DNA of 64,000 nt from Paraburkholderia fungorum (GTDB lineage Bacteria; Pseudomonadota; Gammaproteobacteria; Burkholderiales; Burkholderiaceae): the NCBI RefSeq assembly GCF_003610895.1, contig NZ_MCAS01000069.1, positions 210,581 through 274,580 on the forward strand, given 5' to 3'. How positions within the stretch are numbered: the stretch's first letter is position 1; the number at the start of each line of letters is the position of its first letter. This document shows positions 30,718 to 41,134 of this stretch, piece after piece. Below the pieces are notes generated by a model. The model saw only the letters and a list, made by a program, of their open reading frames with translations. It had not been told where the DNA came from and did not search any database. Position numbers and translations under genes: made by a program.

Positions 30718-31563
30718 TTAGTTGCCTGTTCCCGAAGATGCGGGAGAAGCAGGCGAAGCAGTCAGCGGTGCGTTCAACGTCGGGCCGCCACTGCCGCTTT
30801 GCGAGCCCGTCGGTCCCACCGGGTTTTCCTGTGAGCCGGAAACTTGCGGCGGCGGCGGACGGTGGAACTGGAACTGCGGCTGCCCGGCGGCCGTTGGGCC
30901 TTGCGACGGGATACCGCCACCGTTGGCGGTCGGCACGGCCGCGCGCGCGGAAGATTGCGCATTCGACGGCGTCTGCACCGCATTGGTCAACCGGTTGGCG
31001 GCCTGCGCGGCTTCCGCGTTGGCGTCCGTTGACGGCAGGGCCGCTGCTGCGGCGGCTGCGTCGGCGGATGGCGAACGCGTGGTGTCCACCGTAGCCGGCG
31101 CCGCAGCCACCGGCGCGCTGGCGCCAGTTGCTGCGCTAGCCACGTTCGGCACCGGCGCCTTCTTCTTGCCGAGCTTGTCGCCGTCGATTTCAGCCAGCAA
31201 CTCGAGGTTGGAAGGCAGATCTTCGCCACCCGACCAGCTGGCGACGCGGTCACCCGCGAACAGGATCACGAAATCGCGCTGCTGCACGACGTTCGTCGAG
31301 CCGCGTTTGAAATAGAACACGTAGTCCCAGCGGTCTGCGTGGAACATGTCGGTCAGGAGCGGCGTGCCAAGCAACTGCTTGACCTGCGCGCGCGACATGC
31401 CGACCTGCATCTGCGCAGCCGCTTCCTTCGAGACGAAATTGCCTTGCACCACCGTAATACGATACGGCGTGATGCTCTGGGCAACGCGCTGCGTCAAACT
31501 GTCGTAGGTGGAACATCCGGCAAGAACCGCGACAGTCGCAACAGCGATCAAGGTACCCCGCAT
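30718..31563 (-). CDS. bamE: Outer membrane assembly lipoprotein BamE (OmlA) with long C-terminal extension
   Basis: A 281-residue lipoprotein. ATG 31563 gives MRGTLIAVATVAVLAGC, a signal peptide with lipobox LAGC, and follows a strong GGGGGAG site; an alternative ATG at 31602 is less convincing. The BamE domain covers about 20-140: QGNFVSKEAAAQMQVGMSRAQ, then LLGTPLLTDMFHADRWDYVF. It belongs to the BAM complex that inserts outer-membrane proteins. Roughly the last 130 residues are Ala/Pro/Gly/Ser-rich and probably disordered, about doubling the E. coli length. It is divergent from fur, a conserved arrangement. Confidence 0.92.
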   Translation of the reverse strand: MRGTLIAVATVAVLAGCSTYDSLTQRVAQSITPYRITVVQGNFVSKEAAAQMQVGMSRAQVKQLLGTPLLTDMFHADRWDYVFYFKRGSTNVVQQRDFVILFAGDRVASWSGGEDLPSNLELLAEIDGDKLGKKKAPVPNVASAATGASAPVAAAPATVDTTRSPSADAAAAAAALPSTDANAEAAQAANRLTNAVQTPSNAQSSARAAVPTANGGGIPSQGPTAAGQPQFQFHRPPPPQVSGSQENPVGPTGSQSGSGGPTLNAPLTASPASPASSGTGN

Positions 31564-31721
31564 GCGGCTCCCCCGGTAGATCAATTGAGATTTTGAAATC
31601 ATTTCACTCACCGTGCGGGCCCGCTGACGAGCCGCGCGAGTTTCATTCCATCGAAGATGACCAGAACGGCAAAAACACATTACTATGAGAGCCCAGCATT
31701 GTACTCTAGGGATCCCTTGTC

Positions 31722-32150
31722 ATGACCAATCCAACCGATCTCAAGAATATCGGGCTCAAGGCGACCCTTCCGCGCCTCAAAATCCTTGAGATTTTCCAGC
31801 ATAGCCCGGTGCGCCACCTGACCGCAGAAGACGTCTACCGTAACCTTCTGCACGAAGAACTCGATATCGGTCTCGCAACCGTGTATCGCGTGCTGACGCA
31901 GTTCGAGCAGGCCGGCCTGCTCTCGCGCAGCAATTTCGAGTCGGGCAAGGCCGTGTTCGAATTGAACGAAGGGTCACACCACGACCACCTCGTTTGCCTC
32001 GATTGCGGGCTCGTCGAAGAGTTTTTCGACTCCGAGATCGAGAGCCGCCAGCAGTCCATCGCAAAGGAACGCGGCTTCAAGCTGCAGGAGCATGCGCTGG
32101 CGCTGTACGGCGCGTGCACCAAGGAAAATTGCCCGCATCGCAAGCACTGA
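31722..32150 (+). CDS. fur: Ferric uptake regulator Fur
   Basis: A 142-residue metalloregulator. The winged HTH is at 1-80 (ATVYRVLTQFEQAGLL); the metal-binding HHDH is at 86-89, the zinc pair C92/C95 follows, and a C-terminal CTKENC is present. With Fe(II) it represses iron uptake genes. It is divergent from bamE and has its own terminator. Confidence 0.96.
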   Translation: MTNPTDLKNIGLKATLPRLKILEIFQHSPVRHLTAEDVYRNLLHEELDIGLATVYRVLTQFEQAGLLSRSNFESGKAVFELNEGSHHDHLVCLDCGLVEEFFDSEIESRQQSIAKERGFKLQEHALALYGACTKENCPHRKH

Positions 32151-32203
32151 AGCGGGATTGGTGCAATGTCGGCCGCGTCGGGGTGCGCGGTACGGCAGGT
32201 AAC

Positions 32204-32240
32204 GAAAAAACCCGGCCGATGAAAATCAGCCGGGTTTTTT
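32204..32240. terminator. Intrinsic terminator (bidirectional)
   Basis: Stem AAAACCCGGC/GCCGGGTTTT, extended by GAT/ATC around a GAAA loop, between fur and the convergent allA. Confidence 0.92.
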
Positions 32241-32319
32241 GCGTGTGCGGCGCGACGGCCGTGCCGTCTGGCCTATCCGGCATGGCCGCCGGGCGGTGAC
32301 GCCAGCCGGGTCCGCCAGC

Positions 32320-32832
32320 TCAGTCCACCAATTCGGCGCTCGCTTCAAACAGCAACCGCCACGGCTCAGCTAAAGGCATCTCATCGCAGTTGGGCTGCTC
32401 GCCGCCACGATCCACGACCACAAAATCGCTCACCTGGTCGAGTGCGAGGAGCGGATGATGCCAAACGCCTTTGGCATAGTTCACACCTTGCCAGCCCTCG
32501 CTCCAGAACGCCCGCATCCGCGCCGGATTCAATTCGCCGGCCGGCGCGACGACCACCAGATAGCGGTGCGCCGTTAAGGGAATGAAAGCCTGACTGCCCA
32601 GCGGATGCCGTTCCATCATGGCGATTTCGACCGGCAGCGCGCGCGGCTGCGCCCGAAACAGATTGATCAGCGGCCGGCCGCCGTTCTCCGTGACGTCGAC
32701 GTTCGCGAGGTCGTGATAGCGCTCGGTCGTGCCGCCGTTGATCGGAAAATGGCGCGCACCGTCCAGTTCGATGACGTCGCCGAACGGCGCAAAAGCCGTC
32801 CGCGTCAGGCGTTCCACATGCAAGGTCTTCAT
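32320..32832 (-). CDS. allA: Ureidoglycolate lyase
   Basis: A 170-residue cupin-fold enzyme that splits ureidoglycolate to glyoxylate and urea. FGDVIELDGARHFPINGGTTERYHD, MERHPLGSQAFIPL and WHHPLLAL are characteristic of AllA. It lies 13 bp downstream of allantoicase, the preceding step, so the pair forms an operon for growth on allantoin. Confidence 0.95.
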   Translation of the reverse strand: MKTLHVERLTRTAFAPFGDVIELDGARHFPINGGTTERYHDLANVDVTENGGRPLINLFRAQPRALPVEIAMMERHPLGSQAFIPLTAHRYLVVVAPAGELNPARMRAFWSEGWQGVNYAKGVWHHPLLALDQVSDFVVVDRGGEQPNCDEMPLAEPWRLLFEASAELVD

Positions 32833-32845
32833 CGACGCGACTCCG

Positions 32846-33856
32846 TTACGCGATCTCGCCCCACAAGCGCAGGCGCGATACGCCTCCGTCCGGGAAGACG
32901 TTGAAGCGCACGTGCGTCACCGGCCCAAGGGACGCGATACCGTCCGTGAACGTGTGCACGTGATCCATCTGCAATTTCTGCTCGCCGATCAGCACCGGCC
33001 AGAACATCGCCTGCGTGATGAGCGAATCGTCGGTGCCGCCCGTCACCGAGGCCGCCTGCAGCGAGCAGCGATCCGGGTAATTGCCCTTGAAATGCGCCGT
33101 ATCCACTTCGATCTTGCGAATCACGCCCGGCCGCGCCAGCGCGACGATCGCCCAGTCATTGCCCGGCTCGCGACGGCGCCGGGTTTCCCAGCCATCGCCC
33201 ATATTGACGCCACGGCCCGGCATCAGCATCTGCGAAGCCGGCCCGAAATGCTGATTGTTCGCGGCGACGAGGTACGCGCCGTTTTCGATCGCGGCGAGAT
33301 CCAGCAGCGTGCCGCGCTCGACGCGATCCCAGTCGCGCTTCGGCTGGCCATACACCCGCAGACGCGCGAGACCGCCGTCCGGATACAGATTCACGCGCAG
33401 ATGCGTGAAGGCGCGGGCGTCGGTCACTTCGACGTAATGGTGCTGGTTGCCCTGCAGCGTGGTGGCCGGCACGAGCGTCTGCCAGTCGGCATTGTCGGGC
33501 GGCAGTTCGCCGTCCACGTAGCACGCGTCGATCGATGCGGCTGGCGGGAAATTGCCGGTGAAGTGACTCGTGTCCAGATCGACGCCGTATACGACGCCCG
33601 GCCGCGCGAGCCGGATCACGCAATAGTCGTGGCCGGTGGTGCGCTTGCGGCGGGTTTCCCAGCCGTCCATCCATTTGCCGTGATCGTCGTATTTGCCGGG
33701 GATGAACACCGCCGGCTGCGGCTCGAGCATGCGCTCTTTCGGCGCGAAGAATTCGTCGCTCGCATAGAGCGCCTTCGCGCCCAGACGCGGGTCGGCGAGG
33801 TTCATGTAGCGACGGGTGAAAGCGGGGGCGTTGGGGTCGAGGATCGGATTAGCCAT
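32846..33856 (-). CDS. alc: Allantoicase
   Basis: A 336-residue protein with two homologous jelly-roll halves: GWETRRKRTTGHDYCVIRLA in the first and GWETRRRREPGNDWAIVALA in the second. Each half ends with a V(N/F)xxPDGGxxRLR motif. It hydrolyses allantoate to ureidoglycolate and urea. It is the first gene of alc-allA; allantoinase and uricase genes are not in the window. Confidence 0.95.
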   Translation of the reverse strand: MANPILDPNAPAFTRRYMNLADPRLGAKALYASDEFFAPKERMLEPQPAVFIPGKYDDHGKWMDGWETRRKRTTGHDYCVIRLARPGVVYGVDLDTSHFTGNFPPAASIDACYVDGELPPDNADWQTLVPATTLQGNQHHYVEVTDARAFTHLRVNLYPDGGLARLRVYGQPKRDWDRVERGTLLDLAAIENGAYLVAANNQHFGPASQMLMPGRGVNMGDGWETRRRREPGNDWAIVALARPGVIRKIEVDTAHFKGNYPDRCSLQAASVTGGTDDSLITQAMFWPVLIGEQKLQMDHVHTFTDGIASLGPVTHVRFNVFPDGGVSRLRLWGEIA

Positions 33857-33988
33857 AGTCTCAGTCAGGCGACGAAAAGTGAGAGGAGCCGGCGGAGTCA
33901 GACCATCCGCCGGAGCAGAACGCGCGCTGCGTTGGCGCGCTGTTGAATAGCGGTGAATCTGGCCGCGGTGCGACGCGGCCGAACCTTG

Positions 33989-35311
33989 TCAAACGGCCGG
34001 CACATGTTCACCGGAGGTGGTCTCGGCACCTTCGCCGGCGGGCACGTAGCGCAGCGCTTCGTCACGGTTGAGCACGCGATGAGCGCGCGCCCGGTCGATA
34101 TCGTTTTCCCACACGGCCACCACCACGGTTGCCACGCAGTTGCCGATCAGGTTAGTCAGCGCGCGGGCAATGCCGACGAACCAGTCGACCGGCAGAATCA
34201 ACACGAGACCGAGCACGGGAATCGCCGGAATCGCGGACAGCGTCGCGGCCAGAATCACGATGGCCGAGCCGGGAATGCCGTGCGCGCCCTTCGACGTCAC
34301 CAGCGACACCAGCACCACCACGATCAGATCATGCACGGACAGCGGCGTATTGGTCGCTTGTGCGATGAAAATCACCGCAAGTGTCAAATAGATGGAGAAG
34401 CCGTCGAGATTGAAGGAGTAGCCGGTAGGAATGACCAGCCCGACGGTCGAATCCTTAACGCCCATCCATTCGAGCTTGCGCATGATCTGCGGCAGCACGG
34501 CGTCCGAAGAAGCGGTGCCGAGCACGATCGAGAGCTCTTCGCGCAGATAGCGGATCAGCTTGAAGATGCTGAAGCCGGCGAGGCGCATCACCACGCCCAG
34601 CACGACCACCACGAACACGATACAGCTAGCGTAGAACACCACCACGAGCATGCCGAGTTGCTTGAGCGATTCGACGCCGTAGGTGCCCGTCGTGAACGCG
34701 ATCGCACCAAGCACGCCGAGCGGCGCGAGCTTGATGATGAAACCCATCACGCGGAAGAACACCTGCGAAAGCTCGTCGATCAGGCTGCTCACGCGTTGCG
34801 CCTTATTGCCGAGCAGCGACAACGCCGAACCGAACAGCACCGAAAACACGAGGATTTGCAGGATGTCGCCGGTCGCGAATGCGTTGATCGCCGTGTCGGG
34901 GATGATCTTCAGAAGAAAGCCGGCCGTGTCCTTGAGGCTCTTCGCGTTCTCGGTGTAGGTCGCGAGCGATGCGGGATCGAGCGAGTGCAGGTTGATATTC
35001 ATACCGACGCCAGGCCGCGTTGCGTAAGCCAGCACCGCGCCGATCACGAGCGCAATCGTCGTCATGACCTCGAAATAGACCACCGCCTTCAGGCCCACGC
35101 GGCCGACTTTGCGCAGATCGCCGGCATGCGCCATGCCGCTCACCACCACGCAGAAGACGATCGGACCGATCACCATCTTGATCAGCTTGAGAAAACCGTC
35201 GCCGAGCGGGCGCAGCGATTGGGCGAAATGCGGAAACACGGCGCCGATCACGATGCCCGCCACCAGCGCTATGACGACCCGGCCAAACAGTGAATTGAAG
35301 AACTTCAACAC
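33989..35311 (-). CDS. dctA: C4-dicarboxylate:cation symporter DctA
   Basis: A 440-residue DAACS-family carrier with about eight membrane helices and two hairpins. LIKMVIGPIVFCVVVSG, VIPTGYSFNLDGFSIYLT and TSKGAHGIPGSAIVIL are the substrate/cation-binding signatures. It imports succinate, fumarate and malate. I chose GTG 35311 because AGGAGG lies 5 nt upstream; the frame also opens at another GTG at 35335. A perfect ACTGGTC-C-GACCAGT palindrome lies 35 bp upstream and the divergent neighbour is a FadR-type regulator. Confidence 0.94.
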   Translation of the reverse strand: MLKFFNSLFGRVVIALVAGIVIGAVFPHFAQSLRPLGDGFLKLIKMVIGPIVFCVVVSGMAHAGDLRKVGRVGLKAVVYFEVMTTIALVIGAVLAYATRPGVGMNINLHSLDPASLATYTENAKSLKDTAGFLLKIIPDTAINAFATGDILQILVFSVLFGSALSLLGNKAQRVSSLIDELSQVFFRVMGFIIKLAPLGVLGAIAFTTGTYGVESLKQLGMLVVVFYASCIVFVVVVLGVVMRLAGFSIFKLIRYLREELSIVLGTASSDAVLPQIMRKLEWMGVKDSTVGLVIPTGYSFNLDGFSIYLTLAVIFIAQATNTPLSVHDLIVVVLVSLVTSKGAHGIPGSAIVILAATLSAIPAIPVLGLVLILPVDWFVGIARALTNLIGNCVATVVVAVWENDIDRARAHRVLNRDEALRYVPAGEGAETTSGEHVPAV

Positions 35312-35345
35312 GGCTTCCTCCTGGTTAGGATTCACATCTGTTCAG

Positions 35346-35360
35346 ACTGGTCCGACCAGT
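35346..35360. promoter_or_regulatory. FadR-type operator upstream of dctA
   Basis: ACTGGTCCGACCAGT is a perfect 7+1+7 palindrome containing TGGTCnGACCA, the usual operator core of FCD-domain GntR regulators such as LldR. It lies 35 bp before the dctA start. Confidence 0.75.
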
Positions 35361-35507
35361 ACTGTTATGGCAGATAGTAGGAAGCCGATATACTGGCGTC
35401 AAGAAATCATTAAATAGCGTTTACCCGCTGTTTTTTAATCGTTTTAGGGCGGGATTGCGCATGTTTGACGACTCATCGCACGAGCGTTCAGAACGCGCAT
35501 ACAATGC

Positions 35508-35518
35508 TGGTCAGACCG
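35508..35518. promoter_or_regulatory. Second FadR-type operator, upstream of the regulator gene
   Basis: TGGTCAGACCG matches 10 of 11 positions of the TGGTCnGACCA core. It lies directly after a TACAAT -10-like hexamer and 21 bp before the regulator ATG, a position that would block transcription. Confidence 0.65.
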
Positions 35519-35538
35519 CGCACTTAAAGTGAGCCACG

Positions 35539-36231
35539 ATGAAAAATGTTCCGCATACCGTCACCGATGCCGCTATCGCGATCATCCGCGAACGGATCGA
35601 AGCGGGCGTCTATCCCGTGGGCAGTTTGCTGCCGGCGCAGCGTCAGCTCTCCGAGGAACTCGCGATCAGCCGCGCGTCGCTGCGCGAGGCGCTCTCCACG
35701 CTCGAAGCACTCGGTCTGCTGACAATCCGCCCCGGCAAGGGCGTCTACGTGGAAAGCGCGCAGGCGGTGGCCGCCCAGTCGTGGCGTTTCGCGGAACAGT
35801 CTTCGCTGCCTGATACGTACCAGATGCGTTTTGCGCTGGAAGGCTTCATTGCGCGCATGGCAGCGCTGGCCGTCAGCGAGTCCGATCTCGCCTGGTTCGA
35901 AAACAACATCGCGGCCATGCAAACGGCGCTCGCCTGCGACGAACTCGATGAAGCCGCCCGCCTCGACTACGGCTTTCACATGCGCATCGTGAGCATTGCC
36001 GGCAATGCGGCAATCGAATCGATCCTCGGCAGCGCCGCGGAAATCATGAAGGAAAGCCAGCGGATGCCGTTTTACCGGCGCGAGTTGGTGCTCTCCACCT
36101 ACACCGAGCATCGGGCGATTCTCGACGCGCTCAAGGCGCGCGATTCCGCCGCGGCCGGCAAGGCGATCGAAACCCATATCTCGAACGCCGCACAGCGCGC
36201 CGGCGTCTATTTCCCGACGCCGCAGGCGTAA
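35539..36231 (+). CDS. GntR-family (FadR/FCD) transcriptional regulator
   Basis: A 230-residue regulator. Residues about 5-75 form the GntR winged HTH (LSEELAISRASLREALSTLEALGLL, GKGVYVES), and about 90-220 form the FCD all-helical effector domain with its metal/ligand Asp and His positions (DYGFHMRIVSIAGN, YTEHRAILDALKARD). It is divergent from dctA; the two matching operators imply that it controls both genes, with a carboxylic acid as the likely effector. The exact ligand is unknown. Confidence 0.9.
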   Translation: MKNVPHTVTDAAIAIIRERIEAGVYPVGSLLPAQRQLSEELAISRASLREALSTLEALGLLTIRPGKGVYVESAQAVAAQSWRFAEQSSLPDTYQMRFALEGFIARMAALAVSESDLAWFENNIAAMQTALACDELDEAARLDYGFHMRIVSIAGNAAIESILGSAAEIMKESQRMPFYRRELVLSTYTEHRAILDALKARDSAAAGKAIETHISNAAQRAGVYFPTPQA

Positions 36232-36258
36232 AAAAGCCGCTCCGAGGAGCGGCTTTTG
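36231..36258. terminator. Bidirectional intrinsic terminator
   Basis: Stem AAAAGCCGCTCC/GGAGCGGCTTTT with a GA turn, immediately after the regulator stop and before the end of convergent gapA. Confidence 0.9.
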
Positions 36259-36308
36259 TCTTTCTGCCCTGCTGGCCCGCGGGCCACAGGACATAGAAAG
36301 CAAACAGC

Positions 36309-37319
36309 TTACTTCGCGTTGGCCAGTGCCACGGCCGTGTCCAGCATGCGGTTCGAGAAGCCCCACTCGTTGTCGTACCAGCTCGACACCTTCACCAGAC
36401 GGCCCGACACCTTGGTCAGCGTGGAGTCGAACGTCGACGAAGCCGGGTTGTGGTTGAAGTCGATCGAAACCAGCGGCGCCGTGTTGTAGCCGAGGATGCC
36501 CTTGAGCGAGCCTTCCGATGCTTCCTTCATGATCGCGTTGACTTCCTCGACCGTCGTATCGCGCGCTGCGATGAACGACAGGTCGACGATCGACACGTTG
36601 ATCGTCGGGACGCGAATTGCATAGCCGTCCAGCTTGCCGTTCAGTTCCGGCATCACCAGACCGACTGCCGACGCAGCGCCGGTCTTGGCCGGGATCTGGC
36701 TGTGCGTGGCCGAGCGCGCGCGGCGCAGGTCTTCGTGGTACACGTCCGTCAGCACCTGGTCGTTCGTGTATGCGTGGATCGTGGTCATCAGACCGTTCAC
36801 CAGGCCGATCTTGTCGTTCAGCGGCTTGACGAGCGGTGCCAGGCAGTTGGTCGTGCACGATGCGTTCGAGATCACCGTGTCCGATGCCTTCAGGACATGG
36901 TGGTTCACACCGTAGACGATCGTCGCGTCGACGTCTTTACCGCCCGGCGCCGAGATGATGACCTTCTTTGCGCCGCCCTTGATGTGCGCGCTCGCTTTTT
37001 CCTTGGTCGTGAAAAAGCCCGTGCATTCCAGCACGATGTCGACGTTCAGTTCGCCCCACGGCAGTTCTGCCGGGTTGCGGTTGGCCAGCACGCGGATCTT
37101 GTCGCCATTGACAACCAGGTAGTCGCCGTCCACCGACACTTCGCCCGGGAACTTGCCGTGTGCCGTGTCGTATTGCGTCAGGTGAGCGTTGGTCTTGGCA
37201 TCGCCAAGATCGTTGATGGCGACGATTTCGATATCGTGCTTCTTGCCGTTTTCATAGAAGGCGCGCAGCGTGTTGCGGCCGATCCGGCCGTAGCCGTTGA
37301 TTGCGACGCGAATCGTCAT
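36309..37319 (-). CDS. gapA: Glyceraldehyde-3-phosphate dehydrogenase
   Basis: A 336-residue glycolytic enzyme. Rossmann motif INGYGRIGR is at the N-terminus, catalytic Cys155 lies in SNASCTTNCLAP, and SWYDNEWGFSNRM lies near the end. Asp37 in INDL suits NAD use. GGAG precedes the ATG. It lies 96 bp downstream of tkt, with a strong hairpin between them. Confidence 0.97.
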   Translation of the reverse strand: MTIRVAINGYGRIGRNTLRAFYENGKKHDIEIVAINDLGDAKTNAHLTQYDTAHGKFPGEVSVDGDYLVVNGDKIRVLANRNPAELPWGELNVDIVLECTGFFTTKEKASAHIKGGAKKVIISAPGGKDVDATIVYGVNHHVLKASDTVISNASCTTNCLAPLVKPLNDKIGLVNGLMTTIHAYTNDQVLTDVYHEDLRRARSATHSQIPAKTGAASAVGLVMPELNGKLDGYAIRVPTINVSIVDLSFIAARDTTVEEVNAIMKEASEGSLKGILGYNTAPLVSIDFNHNPASSTFDSTLTKVSGRLVKVSSWYDNEWGFSNRMLDTAVALANAK

Positions 37320-37375
37320 GGTCTATCTCCTGATGGCTGAAAAAAAATCGTCCATGTTGGTCTGATCTGCCGGGA

Positions 37376-37402
37376 TTGCCGCGCGTGGGGAGCGCGCGGC
37401 AA
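37376..37402. other. Perfect 10-bp hairpin between tkt and gapA
   Basis: TTGCCGCGCG and its complement close a 7-nt loop 14 bp after the tkt stop; no T-run follows on the minus strand. It could stabilise the tkt 3' end, attenuate readthrough into gapA or mark RNA processing. Confidence 0.6.
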
Positions 37403-37415
37403 CCTCGAATGCGAA

Positions 37416-39437
<2,022 letters not shown>

Positions 39438-39718
39438 GTCGAGTCCGGAGACAGAGTCAGAAAGCGGTACGCGCTTGAGGCCCGGCTGCTCGAATGCCAG
39501 TCCACTTCGGCGCACGGTGCGGCGCCAGGAGACGCGAAACGGGCAGAGCAAACGGACAAGGCTGAAAGCGTGACATTCTAACAGAACGTTGCCCCCCTCC
39601 CCGCTCGGGAAGCCGCCCGCTTGTGAGGCGAGGCGCACCCAGCGGGGCCGTGCGGCGCTTCCGCCCTTTACAATTGGGCAACCTGAACCCGCCATGCTCC
39701 GAACGGAGCCCGCTATCC

Positions 39719-40588
39719 GTGAGCGCTCCCCTGCTGTTCCACCCGACCGCCGACGCAGTCTACGGATTTCCGAACGCGCGGCGGCTTGCGCGCGTCGATT
39801 CGCCCTACCAGCGCATCGAGGTATGGGACACGCCGCAGCTCGGCAGGCTGTTCACGCTCGACGGCCGCCCGATGACTTCGACCGGCGACGAATTCATCTA
39901 CCACGAATGCATGGTGCATCCGGCCGCGTTGACGCATCCTGCGCCGAAAGCGGCGCTGGTGCTGGGCGGTGGCGACGGCGGCGCCGCACGGCAATTGCTC
40001 AGGCACCCCGGCATCGAGCGAATCGTGGTGGCAGAGCTCGATGCCGAAGTCGTACGCCTGACCCGCGAGTATCTGGCCGACGTGCAAGGCAGCGCGTTCG
40101 ACAACCCGCGCGTCGAGCTTGTGATCGGCGATGCCGCGCATTATGTTGCAGGCGCTACAGCGCAGTTCGATCTGATCGTCTTCGATCTGACGCCGCCGGA
40201 CTCGCCCGCCGCAGGCCTGTACACACCGGACTTCTACAGGCAGCTCAAGCGCGTCATGAGCCCGAACGCCGTCCTCTCGCTGCATCTCGGCTCGCCGTAC
40301 TTCCATGCCGAACGCGTCGCCGGCCTGCTCGGCGATCTGCGCGACACATTCGCCATGGTGCGCACGATGCATACCTTCGTTCCGCTCTACGGCTCGCTCT
40401 GGATGATGGCGACCGCCAGCGACACGCTCGACCCCGCCGCCCTCACCGCCGAAACCCTCACCCAGCGTCTCGCCGCACGCCAGATCGACTCACTGAGGCA
40501 CTACGACCCGGCCTTTAACGCCGGACTGTTCTCGGCTTCCCGCTCCGTGCGCGATAAACTAAGTCAATTCTTAAAGCCATCGAGCTAA
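39719..40588 (+). CDS. speE: Spermidine synthase (polyamine aminopropyltransferase)
   Basis: A 289-residue SAM-type methyltransferase-fold enzyme that moves the aminopropyl group to putrescine. VLGGGDGGAARQLLRHPGI binds decarboxylated SAM, and YHECMVHPA and DLTPPDSPAAGLYT form the active site. I favour GTG 39719 (VSAPLLFHPTADAVYGF), with GGAG about 10 nt upstream; the open frame begins earlier, at 39623, with an unlike N-terminus. It is divergent from tkt. Confidence 0.88.
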   Translation: MSAPLLFHPTADAVYGFPNARRLARVDSPYQRIEVWDTPQLGRLFTLDGRPMTSTGDEFIYHECMVHPAALTHPAPKAALVLGGGDGGAARQLLRHPGIERIVVAELDAEVVRLTREYLADVQGSAFDNPRVELVIGDAAHYVAGATAQFDLIVFDLTPPDSPAAGLYTPDFYRQLKRVMSPNAVLSLHLGSPYFHAERVAGLLGDLRDTFAMVRTMHTFVPLYGSLWMMATASDTLDPAALTAETLTQRLAARQIDSLRHYDPAFNAGLFSASRSVRDKLSQFLKPSS

Positions 40589-40701
40589 CGCGTGGGCAAA
40601 ATGCACGGTTCGGTCGGCGCGCGCTGTCGGTAATCCGATACGCAAGCGCCCGCCTGGCCCCGCAGCATGCATCCCGCAACCCCAATGATCTGGAGAACTC
40701 C

Positions 40702-41115
40702 ATGACCGCCTCCCGCCCAGCCGGTGTGCCCTGGTTGACCCCCTATCTGACGGTGCGCGACGCACGTGCCGCGACCGCGTTCTTCGAAGCGGCATTCGGC
40801 TTCGAGGTACGCGATAGCGTCCAGGACGACGGCGTCGTCATGCATGTCGAGATGACCTATCAAGGCCAGCTGATCGTGATGTTCGCGCCGGAAGGCGCGT
40901 TCGGCTCGGCGGCGAAAACACCCAAAAGCGCGGGCGCGATTGCGCCGCAATCGTTTTATGTCTATGTCGACGATGTCGACGCGGTTTACACGCGGGCGCT
41001 GGCCGCCGGCGCAAAATCGCTGAGCGAGCCACAGGATCAGTTCTGGGGCGACCGGTTTGCCCAGGTCGAAGATCTGGACGGCTACCGTTGGGCGCTCGCT
41101 CGCCACCTTTCCTGA
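40702..41115 (+). CDS. VOC-superfamily protein (glyoxalase/PhnB-like)
   Basis: A 137-residue protein with the paired beta-alpha-beta-beta-beta modules of the VOC fold: WLTPYLTVRDARAATAFFEAAFGFEV at the N-terminus, SFYVYVDDVDAVYTRALAAG in the middle and WGDRFAQVEDLDGYRWALARH at the end. The fold is clear but the reaction is not: it may be a lyase, dioxygenase or binding protein. GGAG precedes the ATG. It lies 19 bp upstream of rsmE on the same strand. Confidence 0.85.
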   Translation: MTASRPAGVPWLTPYLTVRDARAATAFFEAAFGFEVRDSVQDDGVVMHVEMTYQGQLIVMFAPEGAFGSAAKTPKSAGAIAPQSFYVYVDDVDAVYTRALAAGAKSLSEPQDQFWGDRFAQVEDLDGYRWALARHLS

Positions 41116-41134
41116 ACTAATGAGTATTTTTCTG

